This document shows, piece by piece, positions 35,032-41,753 of a stretch of DNA of 64,000 nucleotides. Position numbers and translations under genes: made by a program. The DNA is from Mediterraneibacter massiliensis (GTDB lineage: Bacteria > Bacillota > Clostridia > Lachnospirales > Lachnospiraceae), in contig NZ_LN913001.1 of NCBI RefSeq assembly GCF_001487105.1, forward strand, positions 519,352 to 583,351, given 5' to 3'. The notes beneath the pieces are model-generated. The model searched no databases. It saw only the letters and a list, made by a program, of their open reading frames with translations, and was not told the origin of the DNA. Position 1 is the stretch's first letter. Each line of letters starts with the position of its first letter.

Positions 35032-35213
35032 GTAGTACAAACACCCCTTTAGGGGCAGCGACGAGTCAATAGCAATGTGGCTTGAACGGAGCCGTGGGAA
35101 GGCTACAAAGGGTAGACTTCCCATGGCGTAAAAAGAGAAAGCCAGCGCCTTGAGGCGCGGCCAAGTAGGGCGGGCTTAGAGCCCGCGTCCCGAGCCACCC
35201 GTTTTACGGGTGG
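35008..35213 (+). repeat. Chain of short hairpins at the right end of the IS200-like element
   Basis: Hairpins in order: GACCCTTTTAAGGGTC (35008), CCCCTTTAGGGG (35044), GCGCCTTGAGGCGC (35145), GCGGGCT-TAG-AGCCCGC (35170), CCACCCGT-TTT-ACGGGTGG (35195). The first three share a CCYTTNAGG-like core. Unusually GC-rich for the window. Possibly TnpA recognition structures or REP-like arrays. Confidence 0.6.
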
Positions 35214-35261
35214 GGGCGACTGCATGGAACCCTTTTCCGAGGGGCAAGGGAGGAATGAGAG

Positions 35262-35828
35262 ATGGAACGGAGTTATCAGATCACAGAATATTGTCATCAT
35301 TTTCTGCAAGAATATATTAAAGAAGGGGACTGCTGCGTGGATGCTACTGCGGGCAATGGGGGAGATACAGAATTTTTGTGCAGATGTGTAGGGGACACAG
35401 GAAAAGTCTTCGCATTTGATATTCAAAAGACTGCGCTTCAAAACACAGAAGCACGTCTGAAAAAAGCGGGTTATGCAGAACGCGCGCAGCTTTTTGAGGC
35501 AGGACATGAGAATATGTCAAGTTTTGTAAAAGAACAAGCTGCGGCGATCGTGTTTAATTTCGGCTATCTGCCCGGCGGGAATCATAAAATAGCGACACAG
35601 CCCCATACAAGTATAGAAGGGATAAAACAGGGGTTAAAGATCCTGAAACAAGGCGGAGTCATGAGCCTGTGTATCTACAGCGGAAAAGATACAGGAAGTG
35701 AAGAAAAGGAAGCCATCCTTTCCTTTCTAAAGGAATTAGACGATAAAAAATGGCTGGTTATTGTAAATTCTTATTATAACCGGAAGAACGAGCCGCCGCT
35801 GCCGGTTTTTATCATTCGCCTGAAATAA
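35262..35828 (+). CDS. Class I SAM-dependent methyltransferase (MnmM/YtqB-like)
   Basis: A 188-residue Rossmann methyltransferase resembling Bacillus YtqB/MnmM, the enzyme that completes the mnm5s2U modification in tRNA wobble positions. SAM motif I is VDATAGNGGDTEFL near 26-39; FAFDIQKTALQNTEARL near 50-66 carries the acidic ribose contact; motif IV NFGYLPGGNHKIATQPHTSIEGI near 99-121 is a family hallmark; the C-terminal YYNRKNEPPLPVFIIRLK is typical. AGGGAGGAATGAG precedes the ATG. It is the first gene after the mobile element. Confidence 0.85.
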   Translation: MERSYQITEYCHHFLQEYIKEGDCCVDATAGNGGDTEFLCRCVGDTGKVFAFDIQKTALQNTEARLKKAGYAERAQLFEAGHENMSSFVKEQAAAIVFNFGYLPGGNHKIATQPHTSIEGIKQGLKILKQGGVMSLCIYSGKDTGSEEKEAILSFLKELDDKKWLVIVNSYYNRKNEPPLPVFIIRLK

Positions 35829-35855
35829 TGTCATGCCCATTCGGCCCCCCCGTAA

Positions 35856-35893
35856 TACATGCCTTGCAGGCAGGATTCGCCCGACAAGGTATG
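35856..35893 (+). repeat. Diverged copy of the REP-like hairpin
   Basis: ACATGCCTTG facing CAAGGTATGT, with a changed inner loop. The stem differs from the copies at 9223-9328 by a compensated pair (A-T to G-C), which supports a conserved RNA or DNA hairpin. It lies in the methyltransferase-hflX gap. Confidence 0.6.
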
Positions 35894-35929
35894 TTCACCG
35901 GAGATAAAATATAAGGAGAGACAAAGCGT

Positions 35930-37171
35930 ATGGAAGTATTTGACTTGAAAGAAATCACAGAGAGAGTTATTCTTGTCGGCGTACAGATGAATGACGGAGA
36001 GAATACAGAAGAATCTCTGGATGAACTGGGAGAACTTGCATATACGGCGAAAGCCGAGGTGGCGGGAAGACTCATACAGGCAAGAGAAGGAGTCCATCCG
36101 GCTACTTATATCGGCAAGGGAAAATTACTGGAGTTAAAAGAACTTTTGTGGGAGACAGAGGCGACAGGGATCGTCTGTGATGATGAGCTGACGAGTGTGC
36201 AGTTAAAAAATCTGGAAGAAGAACTGCATTGTAAAGTGATCGACCGGACGCTTTTGATCCTGGATATTTTTGCGGCGCGGGCTGTATCCGGCGAGGGGAA
36301 GATACAGGTGGAATTAGCGCAGCTTCGTTACCGCGCTTCACGTCTGTCCGGGCTGGGGCAATCCTTGTCACGTTTGGGAGGCGGGATCGGAACAAGAGGA
36401 CCTGGAGAAAAGAAATTAGAGACGGACAGAAGGTTGATCCGTGAGAGGATCAGCAGGTTGAAACGAGAATTGAAAGAAGTAGAAAAGCATAGAGAACTGA
36501 TCCGGAGGGAGAGAAAAGAATCCAGTCTGAAAGTGGCGGCTCTGGTGGGGTATACTTCTGCGGGAAAGAGCAGCATAGAAAATGCTTTGACGAATGCAGG
36601 AATCTTGGAAGACGCCATGCTTTTTTCTACATTGGATACAACGACTAGGACTTTATGTCTGCATCATACACAGAAAATCTTATTGACAGATACGGTCGGC
36701 TTTATCCGTAAACTGCCGCACCATTTGATAGAGGCATTTAAAAGCACATTGGAGGAAGCGAAATATGCGGATATCATCATCCATGTAGTGGATGCTTCAA
36801 ATCCACAGATGGACACACAAATGCATGTCGTGTATGATACGCTGCAGACACTGGGAATACAGGGAAAACCAGTGATCACATTATTTAATAAACAGGATAA
36901 AGCAGAGGCACAAAAAGGAGTCAGAGATCTGGCGGCGGATTATTCCATTTTATGTTCAGCTAAGAGCGGGCAGGGGATGGAAGAATTAAAAGAAGCTCTG
37001 ACAGAGATTATCCGCAGGGGACAAATATATATTGAAAGACTCTATCCTTTCACGGAAGCTTGGAAGATCCAGCTTATCAGAAAACATGGAGAACTTTTAT
37101 CAGAAGAATATAAAGCAGAAGGAATTGCCGTGAATGCATATATCCCAAAAGAACTGTATGGACAGATATAG
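35930..37171 (+). CDS. hflX: GTPase HflX
   Basis: Ribosome-associated GTPase that splits stalled or hibernating ribosomes. The 413 residues have an N-terminal HflX domain with the conserved GIVCDDELTSVQLKNLE and RTLLILDIFAARA, the glycine-rich segment SRLGGGIGTRGPGEKKLETDRR, and a helical linker. The G domain near 199-370 has G1 GYTSAGKSS, G3 DTVGFIRKLPHHL and G4 NKQD. The G1 ends in Ser where most have Thr, a mild change. AAGGAGAG lies upstream. It has no operon partner besides possibly the MATE gene 40 bases downstream. Confidence 0.95.
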   Translation: MEVFDLKEITERVILVGVQMNDGENTEESLDELGELAYTAKAEVAGRLIQAREGVHPATYIGKGKLLELKELLWETEATGIVCDDELTSVQLKNLEEELHCKVIDRTLLILDIFAARAVSGEGKIQVELAQLRYRASRLSGLGQSLSRLGGGIGTRGPGEKKLETDRRLIRERISRLKRELKEVEKHRELIRRERKESSLKVAALVGYTSAGKSSIENALTNAGILEDAMLFSTLDTTTRTLCLHHTQKILLTDTVGFIRKLPHHLIEAFKSTLEEAKYADIIIHVVDASNPQMDTQMHVVYDTLQTLGIQGKPVITLFNKQDKAEAQKGVRDLAADYSILCSAKSGQGMEELKEALTEIIRRGQIYIERLYPFTEAWKIQLIRKHGELLSEEYKAEGIAVNAYIPKELYGQI

Positions 37172-37211
37172 ATAAAGGATATATGCACTAAGAACAAGAA
37201 GGAAGGAGAAA

Positions 37212-38588
37212 ATGTTGGGGAAACAAAATGAAATGGCGCAGACACAAAATCCGCTTGGAACGGCGCCTATAGGCGGTTTGATCGCTAAATTTGCGATTCC
37301 GGCAGTCATCAGTATGCTGGTAAGCGCGTTATACAATATTGTGGATCAGATTTTTATCGGGCAGGGAGTCGGGATGCTTGGAAATGCTGCTACAAATATT
37401 GCGTTTCCTGTGACGATCATTTCTACGGCAACAGCCCTGCTTCTTGGTATTGGAAGTGCGTCGAATTATAATCTGGAGATGGGCGCGGGAAGAGAAGAAA
37501 AAGCAAGCCGGATAGCAGGAACAGGACTGGGCATGCTGGCTCTGTCGGGTATAGGCATTGCCGTTGTGACAATATTGTTTTTACGGCCGCTTTTGCATTT
37601 GTTTGGCGGAACTACGGATGTAATGCCCTATGCTGTAGAGTATGTGGGGATAACGGCATTGGGAATCCCTTTTTTCATTCTTACAACCGGAGGAAATCAC
37701 CTGATAAGAGCAGACAGAAGTCCGACGTATTCTATGACGTGTATGCTGACAGGCGCGGTCATCAACACAATATTGGATCCGCTTTTTATCTTTGGATTTG
37801 GATGGGGCATACAAGGGGCAGCCTGGGCGACTGTGCTTGGGCAAATGGTTTCAGGGCTTCTCGTGATCATATATTTTATGAAATTGCGAAAAATGCATCT
37901 GACTAGGGAAATGCTAAGACCACATGCCGTATATTTAAAGGTGATCGCATCTTTGGGGCTTGCCTCCTGCATTAATCAGATCGCAATGGCGGTTGTGCAG
38001 ATCACGATGAATAATACGCTGCGTTATTATGGAGAACAGTCTGTATATGGCAGTGATATTCCACTTGCGTGTGTAGGCATTATCAGCAAGGTTAATCAGG
38101 TATTTATGGCAATCTGCATAGGAATCTCCCAAGGATGTCAGCCGATATGGGGATTTAACTATGGTGCAAAGGAATATGACAGGGTGAAAAAGACATATTG
38201 TTATTCTGTGACTTTATGTACTACGGTAGCAGCTATTTTTTTCTTATGCTTTCAGCTCTTTCCTCATCAGATCGTGTATCTGTTTGGAACGGGCAGTGAT
38301 CTGTATTTTCAATTTGCGGAACGGTATTTGAAAATCTTTATGCTATTGACATTTGTCAATGGGATCCAGCCTATGTCCTCTGGATTCTTTACATCCATCG
38401 GCAAAGCGAAACTTGGAATTGTGATGTCGCTGACAAGGCAGGTTGTTTTTTTACTGCCTTTGATTTTGCTATTCCCCATTTTTTTGGGAATCGACGGAGT
38501 CATGTACGCAGGGCCCATTGCAGACGCGGCGGCATTTGTCCTGGCAGTCCTGTTTGCGAGAAGAGAATTAGAAAAAATGGAAAGTTAA
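37212..38588 (+). CDS. MATE-family multidrug efflux transporter
   Basis: Membrane exporter of the multidrug and toxic compound extrusion family, 458 residues with about 12 membrane segments in two related halves (near 22-225 and 245-455). The N-terminal FAIPAVISMLVSALYNIVDQIFIGQGVG and central GISQGCQPIWGFNYGAKEYDRVKKT are strong MepA/DinF-type signatures. GAAGGAGAA precedes the ATG. Substrates are not predictable; drug/sodium or proton antiport is usual. Confidence 0.93.
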   Translation: MLGKQNEMAQTQNPLGTAPIGGLIAKFAIPAVISMLVSALYNIVDQIFIGQGVGMLGNAATNIAFPVTIISTATALLLGIGSASNYNLEMGAGREEKASRIAGTGLGMLALSGIGIAVVTILFLRPLLHLFGGTTDVMPYAVEYVGITALGIPFFILTTGGNHLIRADRSPTYSMTCMLTGAVINTILDPLFIFGFGWGIQGAAWATVLGQMVSGLLVIIYFMKLRKMHLTREMLRPHAVYLKVIASLGLASCINQIAMAVVQITMNNTLRYYGEQSVYGSDIPLACVGIISKVNQVFMAICIGISQGCQPIWGFNYGAKEYDRVKKTYCYSVTLCTTVAAIFFLCFQLFPHQIVYLFGTGSDLYFQFAERYLKIFMLLTFVNGIQPMSSGFFTSIGKAKLGIVMSLTRQVVFLLPLILLFPIFLGIDGVMYAGPIADAAAFVLAVLFARRELEKMES

Positions 38589-38592
38589 TAGG

Positions 38593-38685
38593 GCAACAAG
38601 CAGTGTGAAAAGGAACAGATCACACCCTGTTTACATGCAAGCATGACACATGGTATGATCTGTTCCTTTTCGCACTGCTTGTTGC
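38593..38685. repeat. Long near-perfect inverted repeat between MATE and rpn genes
   Basis: Two 30-base arms (38593-38622 and 38656-38685) differ at one base, which still pairs as G-U on one strand. The loop contains a smaller CATGC-AA-GCATG hairpin. It lies between two convergent genes and probably stops both transcripts, though T runs are weak. It may instead be a folded-over mobile repeat. Confidence 0.65.
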
Positions 38686-38703
38686 TCCGTTAAATTTATA
38701 TTT

Positions 38704-39618
38704 TTATTTTCTCATGAATTTCTGGACAGTTTCTATATCTGTTTCCAGCATTTCTGCGATATCCTCAGCGGAATATCCCTTTCGAATCTTCTTTTCTATC
38801 TGTTCCTGCAATTTTTTTAGTTCTCCCTGTGCCAGCCCCTCCTTTAATCCGGAAGCGTGCCCCCGAGAAATTCCTTCCTTTAATCCAGAAGCGTGGCCTT
38901 CTTTCAGTCCGGCGGCACGCCCTTCCTCGCGCGCTTCATTCTGTTCCATGATCTTTTCTTCCCAAGCCTGCATATACCTCACTCCGATCTTTTCACTGGA
39001 TTTGATCGCCCGGATGCGTTTCTGGATCTTATGGATCCGCTCGCTGGCGCAGTTTTTGCTCACTTCCTCTGTGGTGTGTTCCATATATTTGAGGAGTTCC
39101 ACCAGTTCTTCCGGCACACCGTCTGTATTCTTTCCGTGTGTGTTCAGGAAGATACGGACAGCGTCATCTCCCAGAGAGAGTTCCGGCACTTCTTCACACT
39201 GCATGCGAAAGGTATAGCGGTACAATCCGTATCCGAACAGGTCAAAGGGACAGATCAGGATGATATATACGGGATTTAACTTCTGAAAACCGACCTCGCC
39301 CGGAGTTAATAGATTGGAGTCGATCAATGCCTGGTAGAAGCGGCTCCGTTTCGGAAGGTTTCCCGTATTGTTCTGTTGGACTTCTGTGTTATAGACCGTG
39401 TCCTGCTCATCCATTGCCCATACATCCAGCCGTACATAGCGATTTAGAGGGTGGGTGCGCTGTTCCTTCTCCGTATGGGGAAGCAGTTTTAATACGACTT
39501 CTTTCCCTAAGATGATCTCCAGTATATCCCGCATGGTATCCGGGTCGTCCGCCGCCTGCGCGAATAAAAAACGATCCAGCAGGTTCAAATCCTGCAATGG
39601 TTTTTGCTTTTGTTCCAT
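38704..39618 (-). CDS. Rpn-family nuclease (recombination-promoting, transposase-like)
   Basis: DNA endonuclease of the Rpn/PD-(D/E)XK group, 304 residues. Catalytic residues are Asp65 (YVRLDVWAMDEQ), Glu79 and Gln81 (NTEVQQNN). Conserved RSRFYQALIDSNLLTPGEVGFQKLNPVYIILICPFDLFG lies near 92-130. The C-terminal region is a coiled-coil-like tail with repeats EGHASGLKEG and EGISRGHASGLKEGL, ending in a small helix-turn-helix-like YSAEDIAEMLETDIETVQKFM. Family members spread in multiple copies and may promote RecA-independent recombination or phage defence. The promoter is wrapped in an inverted repeat. Confidence 0.88.
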   Translation of the reverse strand: MEQKQKPLQDLNLLDRFLFAQAADDPDTMRDILEIILGKEVVLKLLPHTEKEQRTHPLNRYVRLDVWAMDEQDTVYNTEVQQNNTGNLPKRSRFYQALIDSNLLTPGEVGFQKLNPVYIILICPFDLFGYGLYRYTFRMQCEEVPELSLGDDAVRIFLNTHGKNTDGVPEELVELLKYMEHTTEEVSKNCASERIHKIQKRIRAIKSSEKIGVRYMQAWEEKIMEQNEAREEGRAAGLKEGHASGLKEGISRGHASGLKEGLAQGELKKLQEQIEKKIRKGYSAEDIAEMLETDIETVQKFMRK

Positions 39619-39636
39619 ATGTACTTTTCTCCTTTC

Positions 39637-39676
39637 ATTATAGGGAAAAGTCTGAAGCTTTACAACACTTTTCCCT
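39637..39676 (-). promoter_or_regulatory. Rpn promoter inside an inverted repeat (operator-like)
   Basis: On the minus strand: -35 TTGTAA (39660-39665), a 17-base spacer, -10 TATAAT (39637-39642). The 10-bp arms AGGGAAAAGT (39642-39651) and ACTTTTCCCT (39667-39676) flank and overlap the spacer and -10, so a dimer bound there would block transcription. The leader is short (about a dozen bases). Confidence 0.6.
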
Positions 39677-40134
39677 CAATTGCCTGTGACGTAAATTTTT
39701 ACTTCAGCGACATACATTTTCCTGTATCTGCGTGTGGCATGACACTGAAAAAATTTTTCCGGCACAGGTATGTGATCTTGTTTCCTTGGGTAAATGTCTG
39801 TGAATATTCCGGATAAAGATCCGGATATGCTGATTATCCAGCAACTGGATAAAATAGAACGATCTGACAGAGCAGATCATCAGACTGTGTTTAAAAAAAC
39901 ACAAAGCTCTTTTTTATAGATGCGCATCTAAAAAGATAGTTCTACCTTAACACAATAAAAGATAAACTACAACAAAGATACTACTAATTTTTTGAAAGTT
40001 TTTATAGCAAGGAGTTTATAGGCAGATGCTGTCTATATTCGTATAATTTTTGCTCTTTATAACGGCAGTATAGGCAAGTGTAATGAATCAGAGCAGTATG
40101 CCGGTCATTGAAGAAGCAATATGGAGAAGAAAGA
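39677..40134. other. Gene-free stretch with a cluster of hairpins
   Basis: No supportable protein gene. Between 39804 and 39931 five hairpins follow each other: ATATTCCGGAT/ATCCGGATAT, TTATCCAG/CTGGATAA, GATCTG/CAGATC, TGTGTTT/AAACACA and TAGATG/CATCTA, with a T run after the fourth. The rest is AT-rich without clear features. A structured RNA is possible, on either strand. Confidence 0.45.
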
Positions 40135-40184
40135 AACAGATGCATGATGTTTACGATTTCGCAGACATCATGCATCTGTTTTAT
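40135..40184. terminator. Strong hairpin at the end of the peroxiredoxin gene
   Basis: A 16-bp stem AACAGATGCATGATGT/ACATCATGCATCTGTT with a 14-base loop ends next to the bcp stop. Minus-strand U-rich downstream bases (TTCTTTCTTCT) fit termination of bcp. Confidence 0.7.
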
Positions 40185-40633
40185 AATTCTTCAAGCATTT
40201 GTTTCGGATTTTCTGTGGGTTTTACTTTGAAGAATGCTTTTTGGATCATCCCATTTTCATCAATTAAATAAGTGCTCCTGACAACTCCCATCATAGTCTT
40301 GCCGTACATCTTCTTTTCATGCCACACATCATATGCTTGGATTGCCTTTAATTCAGGATCCGCAAGAAGTATGAATGGCAGAGTATATTTTTCTGCAAAT
40401 TTTTTGTGAGAAGCTGAAGAGTCCTTGCTGATGCCGATGATGACAGCATCTTTTTCCATAAACTGCGGATAAAGTTCGCCAAAGGCGCAGGCTTGCTTTG
40501 TGCAGCCGGGCGTGTTGTCTTTTGGGTAAAAATAGAGAATCACTTTTTTCCCTCTGAAGTCTGAGAGAGAACGTTCCTCTCCATTTTGGTCGCTGAGCGT
40601 AAACTCCGGTGCCTGTGTTCCAATTTCTAACAT
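40181..40633 (-). CDS. bcp: Thiol peroxidase, Bcp/PrxQ family
   Basis: Thioredoxin-dependent peroxiredoxin that reduces hydrogen and organic peroxides in the cytoplasm. The 150-residue thioredoxin fold has peroxidatic Cys44 in DNTPGCTKQAC and Cys49 as probable resolving partner; FYPKDNTPGCT and VVRSTYLIDENG are family motifs. GGAGGATG precedes the ATG. It stands alone, between the hairpin and the DeoR-type gene. Confidence 0.95.
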   Translation of the reverse strand: MLEIGTQAPEFTLSDQNGEERSLSDFRGKKVILYFYPKDNTPGCTKQACAFGELYPQFMEKDAVIIGISKDSSASHKKFAEKYTLPFILLADPELKAIQAYDVWHEKKMYGKTMMGVVRSTYLIDENGMIQKAFFKVKPTENPKQMLEEL

Positions 40634-40774
40634 ATTTTCATCCTCCTAAAAATACTCCAGTCAATAAGAGTTCCATACATAAAAAGTATAACACAGATCA
40701 GGATACAATATGTTCTTAATTTTTCACGACAGAATACCAGAAAATAGAAGCAGAGTTATAAAAAGCAAGGCAGT

Positions 40775-41563
40775 TTATACAATAACGATAGACTGACCGA
40801 TATGCTTGGCATTGGTATATATTTCCGATGGAATATTTTTATCTGTAATGATAGTATAATCAGAAACTAATTCCTCATAATTGACAAATGTTTTTTGAGA
40901 AAATTTACTGGAGTCTACCAGAAGATATACATGGTTTGAATGTTTAATGGCAAGATGGTCGATACGGGCTGTATCAATATCCCATGCCATAAGTCCGTCC
41001 CTGATATCAATGGCGTCCAGACCAATAAATGCTTTGCTGAAGCGTGCGTTTGCAATGGCTTTTTCCCCTACGATCCCAGCTGTATCACGCCTGGCAGGTC
41101 GATATTCTCCTCCGGTCAGAATTACATTGGATGCAGAAGAAAGGATTTCCGCATTTGCAATGGAATTGGTCATGATCTCTAATTGAGGATAGGGAGTTTC
41201 AGCCAGTAATGCAGAGAGCTTACAAGCTAGTTGATATACCGTAGTCCCTCCGGAGAGAAATAAAGTATCTCCGGGAACGATCAGAGAAGATGCATATGCG
41301 GCGATCGCCTGTTTTTCTTCAATATATTGCTGCGCCAGGGAATCAAAAGAATATGTAAGTAAGCTTTCTGTATATTGTTCGGGCAGATATTGGATACCTC
41401 CTAACGTACGGATTCCCTTCCCCTCATGCTCAAGCTCTGTGCACATTCTGCGGGCAGTAGATTCGGAGACATGAAATAAAGTTTCAATATCGCTTATTTT
41501 AAGGGTCTTTTTAGACCGGAGCTCCTGAAGCATCTCCTCCAGCCTTTTTTCTTTTTTTCCCAT
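40775..41563 (-). CDS. DeoR/GlpR-family sugar-phosphate-responsive repressor
   Basis: Transcription factor, 262 residues: an N-terminal helix-turn-helix (KISDIETLFHVSESTARRMCTELEHEG, about 21-47) and a C-terminal sugar-phosphate-binding domain related to sugar isomerases (FLSGGTTVYQLACKL, ILTGGEYRPARRDTAGIVG, KAFIGLDAIDIRDGLMAWD). It is divergent from the kinase operon, and operator-like repeats lie between the two promoters. It therefore most likely represses the operon until a phosphorylated pathway intermediate binds. Confidence 0.92.
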   Translation of the reverse strand: MGKKEKRLEEMLQELRSKKTLKISDIETLFHVSESTARRMCTELEHEGKGIRTLGGIQYLPEQYTESLLTYSFDSLAQQYIEEKQAIAAYASSLIVPGDTLFLSGGTTVYQLACKLSALLAETPYPQLEIMTNSIANAEILSSASNVILTGGEYRPARRDTAGIVGEKAIANARFSKAFIGLDAIDIRDGLMAWDIDTARIDHLAIKHSNHVYLLVDSSKFSQKTFVNYEELVSDYTIITDKNIPSEIYTNAKHIGQSIVIV

Positions 41564-41616
41564 GGACTAAGAACCTCCGTATATAAAAATGGTGAATATT
41601 GTTTGTATTTGACTGT

Positions 41617-41644
41617 ATTATAGCATAAAGAATGTAAATGTCAA
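41617..41644 (-). promoter_or_regulatory. Promoter of the DeoR-type gene
   Basis: Minus strand: TTGACA (41639-41644), a 16-base spacer, TATAAT (41617-41622) with TGC just upstream as an extended -10. Confidence 0.75.
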
Positions 41645-41645
41645 T

Positions 41646-41699
41646 AAAATGAAAGAAAAAATGAAAATATGGGATTAAAAATGAAAGAAAAAATCAAAA
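41646..41699. promoter_or_regulatory. Repeated operator-like sequence between divergent promoters
   Basis: Two 22-bp direct repeats (41646-41667 and 41678-41699) start AAAATGAAAGAAAAAATGAA and differ at one base, with a 32-bp period (about three helical turns). A shorter AAAATCAAAAATG follows at 41710-41722. They sit exactly between the two -35 elements, the expected position for the adjacent DeoR-type protein. Confidence 0.65.
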
Positions 41700-41704
41700 A
41701 ATGA

Positions 41705-41733
41705 TTGACAAAATCAAAAATGCTGATTATGAT
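41705..41733 (+). promoter_or_regulatory. Promoter of the FGGY kinase / ABC operon
   Basis: TTGACA (41705-41710), a 17-base spacer, TATGAT (41728-41733). The start site would lie near 41740, so the leader is only about a dozen bases with AAGGAGG at its beginning. Confidence 0.8.
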
Positions 41734-41753
41734 AGAGAAAAGGAGGAGATGAA

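Larger units (their letters stand above)
34397..35213 (+). mobile_element. IS200/IS605-type element, TnpA-only, with hairpin-rich ends
   Basis: Contains one Y1 transposase gene flanked by structured DNA. Left: GGGTC-GACCC, GTTGAG-CTCAAC and CACC-GGGTG hairpins (34397-34490), plus a long hairpin over the tnpA ribosome site. Right: a chain of hairpins from 35008 to 35213. The exact ends cannot be set without copies elsewhere; no TnpB gene is present. Limits given are the outermost hairpins. Confidence 0.7.

Noticed and set aside
34397..35213. Possible group I or II intron or IStron around the IS200-like gene
   Set aside because: Conserved intron core elements (for example a domain V helix) could not be recognised, and there is no interrupted gene.
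35032..35230. CRISPR array
   Set aside because: Hairpins are unequal in length and spacing and not direct repeats with spacers; no cas genes in the window.
38714..39279. Serine/phenylalanine-rich open frames on the plus strand opposite rpn
   Set aside because: They are the mirror of the repeated Gly-Leu-Lys-Glu coiled coil; no ribosome site or promoter.
40083..40271. Short plus-strand frame spanning the bcp terminator
   Set aside because: It runs through the hairpin and the end of bcp antisense; no ribosome site.
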